64,000 bases of DNA, from NCBI GenBank assembly GCA_963691655.1, contig OY829329.1, positions 18,304,708 to 18,368,707 of the forward strand, read 5' to 3'. Each line of letters opens with the position of its first letter. Position 1 is the first letter of the stretch. Source of the stretch: Toxonevra muliebris. Its lineage: Eukaryota; Arthropoda; Insecta; Diptera; Pallopteridae. Both the position numbers and the translations under genes were made by a program. Positions 34,001 through 42,313 of the stretch are shown piece by piece. Below the pieces are notes generated by a model, which made no database searches, had not been told where the DNA came from, and worked only from the letters and a program-made list of their open reading frames with translations.

Positions 34001-37000
34001 ATCTACATAAAAAAATTTGTTTTTTACACATCTTTTTATTATTTAGCATTTTTAATAGTTTTTTGAAATTGACGACACAAAAAAAAAAAAAAGAGAACAC
34101 AAAAAAAAGTGAGGTTGTCCCATAAAAGTCACAATAGTTTCAATTGCATTCAAATTCATGCATTTTTCACCGGCATCACTCCCCTTAATAGATTTTTCTA
34201 TCATAGAAAAATAGTGATTTTCCTTAGGAGAAAAAAACTATGAAGAAGAGTACAATATAGGAAAGCAGTAGCCCCTTCTCCTTGACAGAAGGTCAGTGTA
34301 GTACCAAGTAGTCTTGCAGAAAGTTAGTTTATAATAGCTCAAGTAGTGAGGATAGTGAATATAATACCATATTGTGCCAAACTGAATTATATTAGCAGCT
34401 TTTCTATTCTAATACAGTTTAGGAATTCAAAGATGTTTTCTGGGGATCGGTTGGATTGAGATCCTACGAGAATAGTTGGTTTGTTAAAGATTCGCAATCT
34501 AATATTTAGCAATCTAAAATTCAGGAATGAATTAAACTAAATTCAGTAGAGGGCAGGTACTGGTCATCTAATCTCCGAGCCCTTACGAGATCTTTCTAGC
34601 ACGTAGGTTTTTGAGACTTTCCTTCCTTGTATTTGGTAGAACTTGAAGACAGGCCCAAGAACGGTTCCGGTCCAGTAAAGTTACTGGCAGCTTCTTTTTT
34701 AGCGAGTTAATCTGCCCAGTGTGGCCAACTCAGCACTTTTCCCGCTAAATTAAGTGTTTTTTGAAAATTAAAACGCGGAAAAAAGTGATTTTGCGGTCAG
34801 CGGGTTTTTAACGTGTTTTTTTTTTCATTTTAAAAGACACTAAATGCTCCGCTAAATAATCGTAACCGTAACCAAAGTTCGTAACCGTAAGTCACTCAAT
34901 TCAAAAAATTCTTTATTTCATTTAAAAAATGGATTAATATACGAAAATTCATTTTGTGAAAATTACAAAATACCAGATGGCATAAATGTTTGAATAAACA
35001 GCACTACTGATTATAATGCTTCTGAATTCAGATTAAAGAGTGTGTTATGGCCAGAAGAAGCTGATAGTAATGAAGAGAATATAGACTTCGATTGTATAAT
35101 TTTGAAATGCTGTTAATTAAAAACTTTAAAAATGCATGTATTTAATTAATTTCTTTTTAATACAGCAGAATCCCGATTATTCGTAATCGTAAGGGACCAT
35201 AACATGGCGCACAATGTCTGCTATAACCTCTGTAACCAGGAATTATAGCAAAGCCAATTTAGGGCGATGACACTGCGTGTATATGTATAATCCACTCATT
35301 GACAGCCAGCATCCGTATTTTAAAGAAAACTCAAATAAAATCTCTCATTTTACTTAAGTTTTCGAACATTATTGGAATATATGTTTACGAAGTTAAAATA
35401 AGAAAAATACGAAATAACAGTTTTGTAGTTTAACGCACTTCTCGCGTATCTTGTCAACCATGAAAAACACAAAAAAATCCTTAAAAAAAGTGAACGTAGC
35501 TATCTACAATGATTGATTTTTTTCGAATTATAAGAGGTTGTCAACAACCAATTTTGATTTATAAGAGATTAAACAAACCTTGTATTGAAAAAAAAAAAAA
35601 TTGGAATTAGCGACAGGACCAAAATGTGTAGAATTATTGCGAATTAAAGCGATTTTTTTCCAGAGACCTGCAGTTTGTTACGAATTATTGAGATTTTCGA
35701 ATTAACGGGTTACGAATTATTGCGATTCTACTATATATAAAAAAATTTGTGTTTAACACTTTTATAAGGAAAAAATTTAGCACTTTTTTAAAGAAAACAC
35801 GTGAATTTTTCTTCATTTTAGCGGATTTTTAAAAACACAAGTTGGCCACACTGCATCTGCCGTATCAAGTGTACTATTTTGTATGTTGCTAATTTTGGTT
35901 TTATTTCAAAAGGGTTAAGCACTAGTAGTGCAGCTTTACTCTCAGAGTGGATAAGGATGTGGTTATTCATGGTGCCAATGTATAATTATTTCGCTTAAGC
36001 AGAGCTCTGTCACGTGTAAGTATTTCGGTCTACAGAACTTAGTTCTCTTAGCCCATACTAGTAAATTATTGCCTTCTTGGTCTTTCTCCATAAACTACAG
36101 CTATAACTTCTTGCAGTCCCGCCGTATTGTTGCATAGGACGGAGAGGCTCTGAAAGCAAATTATGTATATTTATGTAACATTTTTATTTCCGAAAAAATA
36201 TTAGATTATTTTTTAAATGAACTTTTATTTAAACTACATTTACTTTCTAAAAGTCGCAAAAAAATTTAAAAAAAATTGGACTCTTTTGCTGGGTTAAGCC
36301 CCTAAAACCTCGTGCACGAACCTGAGTTCTTTGTACCAGACTGTTACCAATGAACTCTGTTTTTGAATGAAACCTTAAAGTTGTATTAAGAATTTCAAAT
36401 GTCACTTAGGGTTAAATTAAATTAAGTTCATTTCGACTTCTCTAAAAAAGAAAAGAATTGCTAGAGGGTGCACTGAACCTTCTTCATTCACTAAATTTTG
36501 CTGGAAACTGCACTGCTTCTTTCTTAATTAACAAATCAAAAAGATCCCGTATAAGGAAGAATTGCCCTGGTAATTTCTGTTTATAGGCATAATGACATTT
36601 TAGTATTGAGTGCTCACATTTTCTGCTGATAGATTTATTGAGGCCTCTTGTTCTTCTAGATAGAGTCTGCAGAGCGACTCTCGACGGGGTTGTACATAAT
36701 TTATAGGCAGGTGCATTGAAAAGAAAGAGTACTGTGAGAAATCCTTTCAGAATTCTAATATATTCTCCGTTTTGATTCAACAAGAATGTTGAAGTTCTGA
36801 AACCGGGCGGAAATATTTTGTACAAGTCGTGCCCTGTTAAAAGTCTATTATTATTGAATACAGCTTCATTATGTGAAAATTGCTAGTAGCAAGAAACTTT
36901 CCTAGAGTCAGTCCCGCTTTCTGTTAGCATATTTGTCTCTGGAATGTTGAGAGACAAACAACTGTGGTTTTCCTTGCTAAAATACAACAATGTACAAAAT

Positions 37001-37311
37001 CAGAGATCTTTCTTGACAAAAGCTCAATATTGATACTAGATAAGTCTGGTATGATAACAAAAAGTCGCCTAATTGAGGTAGAAGTATAGAAGTTGTTTAG
37101 AATGGAGCCTTCCAGTAAGAAGTGAGATTGTGAAAACGATGAAATTAGTAATTAAATAAGCTACTTTCAATAATTATAATTAGATATTTGCATATACAAG
37201 TAATTTAATGAGTTATAATATTTTACTTACCTACAGAACCCCAATTGGGATGTGCTAAATTATTATACCACCCATCGTACCTTTGCTTTTCTGTTTGACT
37301 ATAGATTTTTT
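18956..37311 (-). CDS. Duox: Dual oxidase (NADPH oxidase with peroxidase-homology domain)
   Basis: Eleven coding exons on the minus strand join in frame with GT/AG junctions into about 1,476 residues ending HHFENFG. Order: extracellular peroxidase-homology domain, first membrane helix (about visible residues 566-590), cytosolic linker, two good EF hands (DKDQDGRISFQE, DNDRNGVIDKGE), the six-helix haem-binding ferric reductase core, FAD site (HSFTLTSAP) and NADPH sites (GGGIGVTPYASIL, SCGPRP). The enzyme moves electrons from cytosolic NADPH via FAD and two haems to oxygen, making extracellular H2O2; calcium acts through the EF hands. In flies Duox serves gut immunity and cuticle cross-linking. 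The visible product lacks only the N-terminal signal peptide, whose exon(s) I could not find upstream. Introns hold many transposons. No stop or frameshift interrupts the exons, so the gene is probably functional. Confidence 0.96.
19303..19431 (-). CDS. Duox: Duox exon: NADPH domain
   Basis: A 129-bp exon with acceptor TTTCAG and donor GTAAGG encodes YICENHFQRLSKTSIFTGLK followed by AVNHFGRPDMSSFLKFVQKK. It is in phase 0 at both ends. The HFGRPD block is conserved in NOX/DUOX enzymes. Confidence 0.94.
19508..20340 (-). CDS. Duox: Duox exon: last helices, FAD domain and first NADPH site
   Basis: This 833-bp exon encodes TTGVLLFIIMCIIFVFAHPT, a haem-ligand region (THSLYIGLYLLSLVHG), the FAD-binding HSFTLTSAP, and NADPH-binding GGGIGVTPYASIL and WICPSHKHFEW. 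It ends at DLRTTML with a GTGTGT donor. The frame stays open upstream of the acceptor, so a naive reading would start too far 5'. Confidence 0.95.
20537..21496. mobile_element. Foldback-type element with long inverted repeats
   Basis: Left arm from about 20537 (ATGATTCAACTATATGG) to about 20700 and right arm from about 21330 to 21496 (…ATAGTTGAATCAT) are reverse complements over roughly 160 bp, with mismatches. The shared inner block includes AATAATATGAAAAATC. Between the arms are about three diverged copies of a 200-220-bp repeat containing AAAGACAAGA and GGGTTAAAG words. There is no coding capacity. It lies in a Duox intron. Confidence 0.7.
21682..22976 (-). mobile_element. Full-length Tc1/mariner element, DD37E type
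   Basis: The element is 1,295 bp with perfect 27-bp terminal inverted repeats beginning AGGAGTGAGATCG and is flanked by TA on both sides (21680-21681 and 22977-22978), the standard target. It carries one transposase gene on the minus strand. The catalytic spacing D-37-E, seen between WSD and PVE, matches the ITmD37E group described from mosquitoes. It sits within a Duox intron, in the same orientation as Duox, inside a degenerate GATTAATC-rich repeat region. Confidence 0.88.
21815..22821 (-). pseudogene. DD37E transposase with one frameshift
   Basis: An ATG at 22821 opens MSEEKEVRLKIIKIFQKI and stops at a frameshift in an A6 run near 22750. From there an intact frame of 310 codons continues to 21815. 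It has helix-turn-helix segments (CRQTLSNVIKQF), a GRKQGP linker, first catalytic Asp in IMDDETYVLADF, second Asp in FWSDLASCHYG, and Glu in CPELRPVERYW 38 residues later. Except for the single missing base the gene looks whole, so the copy is recent. It could be active elsewhere in the genome. Confidence 0.85.
23080..23465 (-). mobile_element. LINE 3' end relic
   Basis: Minus-strand translation gives VVTAHCFWNYLAIKLDLVEK and CRYCSDSVTKETLEHILCHC, the C-terminal CCHC-like end of RNase H-bearing LINEs. The segment begins at its 3' end with TTAGGTTAGAAATGG, like other LINE tails in this window (38324, 59308, 61479, 61853). It is 5'-truncated and lies in a Duox intron. Confidence 0.65.
24240..24410 (+). 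mobile_element. LINE 3'-terminal fragment
   Basis: TTAGAATTCTTAACGAA near 24288 and ATAGAGTTTGTCACAA near 24335 match the 3' end of the LINE at 9950-10030 (same words at 9958 and 10011). The short fragment encodes the last residues of the LINE protein (KVLEFLTNKKLRKDL) and a little 3' UTR. Confidence 0.6.
24605..24855 (-). CDS. Duox: Duox exon: haem-binding helices
   Basis: A 251-bp exon begins NLITKLKEFPIQQYIPLDSH and includes FHKIAACTALFFSVLHTVGH, with histidines in the positions that ligate the two haems of NOX enzymes. It ends WLFQTVTG. The donor is GTGAGT. The next intron (4.3 kb) holds a foldback element, a Tc1-like transposon and a LINE scrap. Confidence 0.94.
25000..25123 (-). CDS. 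Duox: Duox exon: ferric reductase core, helix 2-3 region
   Basis: A short 124-bp exon encodes HYSFMAEHTDLRHIMGVGIA and then AASLSFCYSLLLLTMSR. Acceptor TTCTAG and donor GTAGCT flank it. Both boundary codons (His and Arg) are split and complete correctly with neighbours. Confidence 0.93.
25197..26845 (-). CDS. Duox: Duox exon: end of peroxidase domain, first helix, EF hands, second helix
   Basis: At 1,649 bp this is the largest exon. It covers DDVDVYVGGMLESYGQPGE; the first membrane helix (LMFIYVCVFLGFVPILCAG, near 26,395-26,465); a long cytosolic linker with a PH-like stretch; two complete EF hands near 25,705-25,740 and 25,600-25,635 and a weaker third; and the start of the ferric reductase core (YLFLFYVITIVLFVERF). 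The ATG near the 5' end is internal, not a start, because the upstream exon joins in frame. Confidence 0.96.
26916..27193 (-). CDS. Duox: Duox exon: peroxidase-homology domain, part 4
   Basis: A 278-bp exon starts DFLTDTTIEEMLMGLSSQIS and continues through GALNIMRGRDNGLPDYNTAR to PQLL. The NIMRGRDxGLPxYN block is a hallmark of the peroxidase superfamily. The acceptor is TTCTAG and the donor GTAAAT; the split codon gives Ser. Confidence 0.93.
27360..28395 (-). mobile_element. Jockey-type LINE fragment in Duox intron
   Basis: Minus-strand frames give LQLSPEKSSATPFTSGTKEV, TTLDIPIEG (thumb region), RIATSYHLMSDEDRLHKETI, KSARCTFAQLRSGWSKFLSC, YLECGQSP and, at the end, FWALIWPNRMRNS. The order and words match the C-terminal half of jockey-clade ORF2 (LRTATGCH…DHLH, TLAQLRSG, CPxC). 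Many frameshifts are present. It lies in the 1.6-kb Duox intron in sense orientation with the gene. Confidence 0.75.
28810..29213 (-). CDS. Duox: Duox exon: peroxidase-homology domain, part 3
   Basis: This 404-bp exon encodes LGDPRTNQNPAVLSFAILFL through CSTWWDSS. It includes FLRWHNTLAQRIK, whose His lies where the proximal haem ligand sits in animal haem peroxidases. The donor is GTAAGT. The following 1.6-kb intron contains a jockey-type LINE fragment. Confidence 0.93.
29294..29498 (-). CDS. Duox: Duox exon: peroxidase-homology domain, part 2
   Basis: A 205-bp exon encodes LNQMTAWIDGSFIYSTSEAW through MLSPERLF. The donor is GTAAGT; the acceptor is ATTAG. It ends one base into a Leu codon that is completed by the next exon. 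The next intron is only 80 bp. Confidence 0.92.
29569..29918 (-). CDS. Duox: Duox exon: peroxidase-homology domain, part 1
   Basis: This 350-bp exon runs from SHLVRRAPPSYSDGVY to NTGQSPNAPREQ. It carries FFGQVVANEIVMASESGCPIE, where active animal peroxidases have GQ-x3-HD with the distal haem histidine; here that place is Asn/Glu. The acceptor TTTCAG and donor GTAAGA are clean, and the codon split with the previous exon gives Asp. Confidence 0.93.
29919..31320. other. Duox intron sequence, little content
   Basis: This is the 3' part of the 7.3-kb Duox intron. No exon was seen. A weak LINE-like RNase H trace on the plus strand (LTWVRGPGHYQKSSCG near 30640-30720) may be a relic. The rest is AT-rich. 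Confidence 0.4.
31320..31994 (-). mobile_element. Truncated copy of the CAGGGCCGTA element
   Basis: On the minus strand this begins CAGGGCCGTAGCCAGGAT at 31994 and shares about 675 bp with the element at 54394-55413 in opposite orientation. Shared words include TTTCTAAAAAGTCAAATAT (31377; reverse at 55236), ACATGAGGTTTGACT and GTCAGTAACTGTTT. The other end is lost. Non-coding. Confidence 0.68.
32745..33070 (+). mobile_element. Possible dimeric tRNA-like SINE, split by a small palindromic element
   Basis: Two tRNA-like monomers with box-B-like words (GGTTTGATTCCCAG at 32802; GGTTCGGTTCGCGAG at 33041) resemble a pair at 44730-44920 (GGTTCGATTCCCAG; GAGTTCTATTCTCAG). The shared arms TACTTGACTGGAGTACCAGTT and GCTTGACTGGAGTTCCAG support a common origin. 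A 110-bp inverted-repeat element lies between the monomers here but not in the other copy. Confidence 0.45.
32892..33001. mobile_element. 110-bp palindromic MITE
   Basis: AAGGCCGTTTTCTCAATG at 32892-32909 is repeated as its perfect reverse complement at 32984-33001. The short interior carries CTACTACTACTAAC. The whole could fold as one stem-loop. It is too short to code for anything. Confidence 0.68.
33250..33340 (+). mobile_element. tRNA-Glu-derived SINE head
   Basis: A tRNA-like block at 33250-33321 has an A-box-like TAGTCTAGTGGATAG, an anticodon-loop-like TTTTCACC with TTC, and box B GAGTTCGATTCCC. It closely matches the tRNA-Glu-like head of the SINE at 61479-61795. The block is followed by CTGGTGGTT in both copies, so it is a SINE rather than a tRNA gene. 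No LINE-like tail was found here. Confidence 0.65.
33345..34716. other. Duox intron, no recognised content
   Basis: No exon, transposon end or RNA gene was seen. Plus-strand open frames are short and without family resemblance. A-rich runs occur near 34080. Confidence 0.4.
34717..35853. mobile_element. hAT-like non-autonomous element
   Basis: CAGTGTGGCCAACT at 34717-34730 is mirrored by AGTTGGCCACACTG at 35840-35853. Flanking octamers AATCTGCC (34709-34716) and CATCTGCC (35854-35861) match at 7 of 8 bases, the 8-bp duplication expected for hAT. The element is 1,137 bp and contains a second element at 35163-35733. It lies in the big Duox intron and carries no transposase. Confidence 0.82.
35163..35733. 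mobile_element. pogo/Tc1-like MITE nested in the hAT-like element
   Basis: CAGCAGAATCCCGATTATTC at 35163-35182 pairs with the reverse complement of 35714-35733 (…ATTATTGCGATTCTACTA) with a few mismatches. TA flanks both ends (35161-35162, 35734-35735). The CAG start plus TA target fits pogo/Tigger-type elements. It is 571 bp and non-coding. Confidence 0.6.
35862..37230. other. Duox intron, no recognised content
   Basis: This stretch reaches the first visible Duox exon. No gene or repeat end was identified. A frame of 113 codons on the minus strand at 36484-36825 shows no family resemblance and I do not call it. Confidence 0.4.
37231..37311 (-). CDS. Duox: Duox coding exon: N-terminus of mature protein
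   Basis: This 81-bp exon is preceded by TTTCAG and followed by GTAAGT on the minus strand. It encodes KIYSQTEKQRYDGWYNNLAH, the start of the peroxidase-homology region just after the signal peptide in fly Duox. It begins with two bases of a split codon, so at least one upstream coding exon must exist. The next intron is 7.3 kb. Confidence 0.9.
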
Positions 37312-37955
37312 CTGAAATTCGAAAAAGAAAATATTCACATTAATAAAATTGTTAATTTAAAATAATTCTAAATTAAATTTTTAAATTTCTGCATTTATAT
37401 ATACAAAAAAAAAAAAAATTTTCTTTTTACATAATATTAAACACTTTTGGTGTGTATTTTAATTGGAGCAAGTTCAATCAAAAATATTTTATAGAAATAT
37501 GATGTAACAAAAAGAAATAAATAGCAAAACTAGTTATGCATATTTTTTTAATTTTTTTTATTGCAAATCAATTGAAGTTTTTAATTTTATGTCAAATTTG
37601 TGAGAATTTATTGTTTAGAATGACTTCAATGATGTAGTAGACACACTGACATGTAATAATTTAATTCAGATTAGTGCGTTGCGTATTGGGATTTTGTGGC
37701 TTAAATGAAGCGAATTATGTAAAAATTCTTTTCAAATGCATGAATTTTAAATTAATTTATAACTTGACAGCAAAACGTGTTGTCAAAGAAACAAAATTGT
37801 CAAGTGTTTTTTTTCTGTTTTTTTTTTCTTGAGATAGTTTCAATGAATTGTGATCAGAGCCGGATTTTTCATATAAGCAGTTAAAGTAGTTGCTTCAAGG
37901 CGCCATCGTTTTAGAGGCGTCGCGAGATACCCAAATTTTTCAGTACTTAATATTA

Positions 37956-39600
37956 GCTGCGTTTTATTCGCCACTTTCTTCTGGTTATGTTTAACTAGCA
38001 GCGATAATTGTATGTGAAACAACAACAAAGAGATAACACGTATAATTATAGCAGTTATGTATACTTAACGAGTAGTTTATCTATATCAAATTCTATTGTG
38101 AACTGCCAATAGTGAAAGAAGAAGCATGACAGATTGCAAAAAAAAAAACAAAAAATGAAAAGATTCGGAATGGCTGCGGGTGAAAATAAGTTAAAATCAT
38201 CGTTAAATATTCTTATAAAGGGTAAAAACTAAAAACAATGCCCACGGTTAAGCGCAATGACTGGGATCCATTAAAATATTTCACCTCTAGCTGCTGAGCA
38301 GTTTTATTGTAAATAACAATATAGGTTAGGTTGGAGTGGCAGCCTTCTGCTTGAAAGCACACTTAAGCACATAATTAGGCCCATTGTGATACCACAGTAC
38401 GGCGCGACTCCCTCATTTACGGAGTGGAGAACCATGAGGATTCCATAATGAATCTGGCTATGTCCTTAATATTTATGGATGATAGCTCGGACAGACTAGT
38501 GAAGAAAGGTGAACCCAGGAGTTTTAGTCTCCTCCTGACCAGGGAGGGCATTCGCACATGAAATGAAGGACTGTTTCTTCCTCCTCCTCAGAGCCGCAGC
38601 ACCCAACAAAAGTCATTGAATGGCAGTCCAAGTCTTGCAGCATGTCTCCCCATTATGCAGTGTCCCGTGAGCACCGAAGTCGTTATGCTGATGGAGCTTC
38701 TGCTTAGGTTGAGTAGCTGTCTAGTACGTTTATTGTCCATAGTGGTCCATATTAGCCTGGTAATACCACAGGTATGCTCCGCTACCCAGGATCTTTTTGC
38801 TTCCTCAAGGTAGTTTTGCTTAATGGCCAATTTAATAGACGTAAGAGGGACACCAATGGTGCAGGTAGGTAGCTAACTCGTCGGCATTGCAGTTACCTGA
38901 AATATTCATATGTCCAGGCACCCAATATAGGTGGACCTGAGAGTGACTCGACAAAATGTTGAGTGAAGATCGGCAGTCGAGAACAAGCTTTGATGTAGTG
39001 AAAACACCGGCAAGGGACTTGATTGCTGCTTGGCTGTCCGTGTAGATGCGGATATTCGTATCGAATGAATCGTTGCGAATAAGCCACTTGGACGCTTGAT
39101 AGATAGCCATTACTTCCGCCTGAAAGACGCTGCAATGGTCAGGAAGTCGGAAAGAGAGTCTGAGATCTAGCTTACTAGAGAAGATGCCACAGCCGACTCT
39201 TTCCTCCGATTTGGATCCATCTGTATAGATGTCAATTAAATTGTCAGTGACCACCTCGTCATTAACCCATTCCTCTCTACTGAGGATATGGGTGAAGAAC
39301 GTGTGGTTTAAATTAGGGGTAGAGCAAATGTAGTCTACGTTAGTTGGTACGGACGTATCGTGGATTAAAATCTTGGCATGGCCCAGGTTTGACCGGGTCC
39401 AGCGAGTTAGGGCACTGAGTCTGACAGCAGAGCACTTAGCTTGTTGCTTGACCAGAAGTGAGGTTGGCAACCAATGAAGGATTGCGAAGAGAGCTTTCGT
39501 GGAGGTAGTAAAAAAAAATAACAATATAACGAAGAAGAGACTTAACAACTTGGCCGTTTTATTCGCACAAGTTAAACTAGCTGGTGAATATAACACAGCT
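37956..39600. mobile_element. Middle element (TA-flanked MITE family, copy A)
   Basis: Ends GCTGCGTTTTATTCGCCA (37956) and an approximate reverse complement ending …AACACAGC near 39600, each flanked by TA. A second copy of the same family lies uninterrupted at 41789-42198, sharing GATAACACGTATAATTATAG, GTTATGTATACTTAAC and GAACTGCC with high identity. Comparison shows that this copy is split by the LINE at 38324-39516. Confidence 0.75.
38324..39516 (-). mobile_element. 5'-truncated LINE with intact RNase H frame and 12-bp target duplication
   Basis: AATAACAATATA occurs on both sides (38312-38323 and 39517-39528) and is single in the empty-site copy near 42113. The element begins, at its 3' end on the plus strand, with GGTTAGGTTGGAGTGGC. 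Its minus-strand frame from about 39510 to 38832 encodes IDIYTDGSKSEERVGCGIFS, FQAEVMAIYQASKWL, IRIYTDSQAAIKSLAG and YWVPGHMNISGNCNADELA: all RNase H signature blocks with catalytic D, E, D. Later frames degrade. It is the youngest insertion in the nest. Confidence 0.88.
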
Positions 39601-39869
39601 ATTATTTAAAAAACCTTCATTATATTTTTTATTTATTCGAAATAACATTTTATTTGTTATTTTGTCGCAGTTATAATTTTTGCTTAATATCCATCACCTT
39701 AAAAATTATTTTCTTTTCTTCGTCAACGTATTTAATTTTTTACAGTAGTAGATATTTATAGTTGGGTTTGAAAAGCCTAATGAGTACGAATTTACCTTCT
39801 TCCCTCCCTAAACATCCAAAACTAAAACTGTTTAGGGCGTCAATACTTAAAAAACCGGCCCTGATTGTG

Positions 39870-41788
39870 GAACGATTACACAAGATACACATCAGTCTTA
39901 AATAAAGGTAAGGCGATTGGAATTAAACCAACATTCTTGTTTGTTATTATAAATATTAATCGTATAAATGTGTATTTGTCAGCTATCTGTCTAATTTTCT
40001 GAGCGTTTATCATTATAATGAGCAAGGTTCACGTATGTTAATTGTCAGAAAACTTAGCCACAAAGTACGGAGAACAGGCAGATCAGACAATTGTTACAGA
40101 ACTCTGTCACTAGCGAATCTAGTAATTTCCTAAATTTTAAATATTATTTCCCTAAAAAAGTTTTTATTTTATTCAATGATGGGGAAGTGGGTGTTTAACC
40201 TCAAATTTGCTAAAAAGCTAAAACGATAATCTGAACGTTTTTAAGATTATATTAGTAGGAATCTATGAATTAGTAGAATATTTAAAGTTGCACTTTCGTG
40301 ATTGGATTAACCATCGCTCTAACTTCAGTTACCACGGTATTAATTCGTATGCAGACTACTCAAAACTTGACTGTGGTTCAGATGTTGCCATAGTTGAATA
40401 AAACAGAGCACATTGGCCTCAATTTGTTCTACAGACTCAACTGGACCTCTCCGAAATCAGTTGTTATAGAGTGAATGAGTACATTATAGCTCCTTCGCCT
40501 TTCCGCTTTCTCAGACTATTAACAATTTCCGGAAATATTGAAAAAAAGAGATGCTATAATAAGAGAGAACTTGAAAAAGAGCGCTAAGTTGGTGATATTT
40601 TATTAAGGTTTGAAAAACCTAAAGTTGATAGACGATTTGTAGAAGAGAGATAAGAATGGAGAAAACATAAAATGCAGTAATTTACTGCTAATTAAAGGTC
40701 CGCAGAGATCCTACCGAAAACAATAACAAGCAAGAAATTCGATTTGACATTCCTTATCGATTTCAATGCCAACTTAATGCTATAAACACAACCAAAGCAG
40801 CCGGCCTCTAACCGCTTACTTCTTCTGAGCGAATAAACACAATAAGAGCGTCAACCTCTAGCGTCAAGAATATGTAAAAGAAAAACAAAACAAAAGCAGT
40901 AGTTGGATTTGATTATTGTTTTAACAGCTCAGTTTATTTTATTTATGTTATCAATTATCAAAAAATAAAAGGAAAACTTCAATATTCTGTAATTTGAAAA
41001 AATTGTTGTATAAATTAAAATTATTTACATCGTTTATTTGTGCAAAAATCATCAAAAGAATCAAGAAACTAAAAGGAAACTAAAAAAAATACATTTATTT
41101 TTGTACTAAAACTTGGCTGCACTTGGCTTTTTTTGAAAAATATGGCAATGTTTCCCCTCTCACAAGAGAGAAAACATTGTGAAGTTGAGAAAATTTGAAT
41201 AGAATCTAGTGTAGCGTCGTTGAGGCGGCAGCTAGCCTCAGAAATTTGTTCCCATACAAATTCTGTGTGTTTATTGTTGAAGCTGAGGCCGGCTGCTTTG
41301 GTTGTGTTTATACCATAAACCAGCGAAAATTTTCTACGGATGCCAAAAGCATATGAAGTGAACGCGCCATCTCTTACGACTGTGGCTTTAAAAATTTCGG
41401 ACCAGAAATTTTTCTGTAGATGATGTGTTGCCTGGGGAAGGTCACCCGAAATATTCGACAAATAAAACAAAAGTTCCCTTGGTGAAGCCAAAATTTTTCG
41501 AATATTAGAAAATCATCTGAATTACACGAAAAATCTGTTCGATGGGTTCCACGAAATTTTGATGACAGTCAAAAAAAGCAGGTATTATTGCTCAATATTT
41601 CTTTACAAAAATTTAAAAAGAAGAGTTTAGCATCATAATAAAATTGGTTCTATAAATACGACCTGGGAACCAAATATTAGATCATGATATGAAGCGAGAC
41701 AACAAAAGTCAGGAGCAAAAGTAAAATTTGCCAATTTACTTCACCCGCGAAAAAATTATAGGAGTGCGCACAAAAAATTGTAATATAA
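39870..41788. other. Non-coding stretch with a 28-bp perfect inverted repeat
   Basis: No gene was identified. CACAACCAAAGCAGCCGGCC (within 40781-40808) recurs as its reverse complement within 41285-41312, a 28-bp perfect inverted repeat 476 bp apart. A minus-strand frame of 140 codons (41069-41491) overlaps the right arm and has no recognised family. The flanks may be an old DNA element. Confidence 0.45.
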
Positions 41789-42198
41789 GCTCGTTTTATT
41801 CGCCACTTGCTTCTAGTTATGTATAACTAGCAGCGATAATTGTATGGGAAAACAAAAACAAAGCCGCAAAGATAACACGTATAATTATAGCTGTTATGTA
41901 TACTTAACAAGTAGTTTAACTGCATCCAATTCTATTGTGAACTGCCATAAGTGAAAGAAGAAGCATGACAGTTTGGTAAAAAACAAAAAAGGAAATGATT
42001 CGAAATGTCTTCCGGAGAAAAGATGTAAAAAATCATCGTTAAATATTCTTATAAAAACAATGTCCACGATTGACCGCAATGGCTGGGAGCAGTTGCTGGA
42101 AGTTTCATTGTGAATAACAATATAATGAAGAAGAGAATTAACAGCTTGGTCGTTTTATTCGCACATGTTAAACTAGCTGGCGAATAAAATGCAGCTAT
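41789..42198. mobile_element. TA-flanked MITE family, copy B (uninterrupted)
   Basis: Roughly 410 bp starting GCTCGTTTTATTCGCCAC and ending GCGAATAAAATGCAGC, flanked by TA-containing sequence. It matches the split copy at 37956-39600 along its length and supplies the empty site for the LINE insertion there. Non-coding. Confidence 0.7.
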
Positions 42199-42313
42199 AG
42201 TTTTTTACTTCCTTAGAAGTGCCGGATAAAAAAAATAGCGTAACATCGGTTGCTTTTATTGGCTGATGGAGCCAAAATAAATTATTTTCATTAAAAAAAA
42301 GTTTTTGCTAAAA

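Larger units (their letters stand above)
37855..39863. mobile_element. Outer hAT-like element of a three-level nest
   Basis: CAGAGCCGGATTTTTC at 37855 and …AAAAACCGGCCCTG ending 39863 are inverted ends of the CAGxGCCGG type. Flanking octamers are ATTGTGAT (37847-37854) and ATTGTGGA (39864-39871), matching in six of eight positions. Inside are a smaller element (37956-39600) and within it a LINE (38324-39516). Without insertions the outer element is only about 360 bp, so it is a MITE. Confidence 0.68.

Noticed and set aside
36484..36825. 113-codon minus-strand frame in the large Duox intron, considered as an upstream Duox or host exon
   Set aside because: No signal peptide-like start, no resemblance to Duox, and no phase-matching donor.
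38832..39596. Host-like 254-codon frame on the minus strand
   Set aside because: RNase H signature blocks and the 12-bp target duplication show it belongs to a LINE, and its first codons read into flanking MITE sequence.
41069..41491. 140-codon minus-strand frame
   Set aside because: It overlaps the arm of an inverted repeat, lacks recognisable domains, and has no supporting exon structure; left as non-coding.
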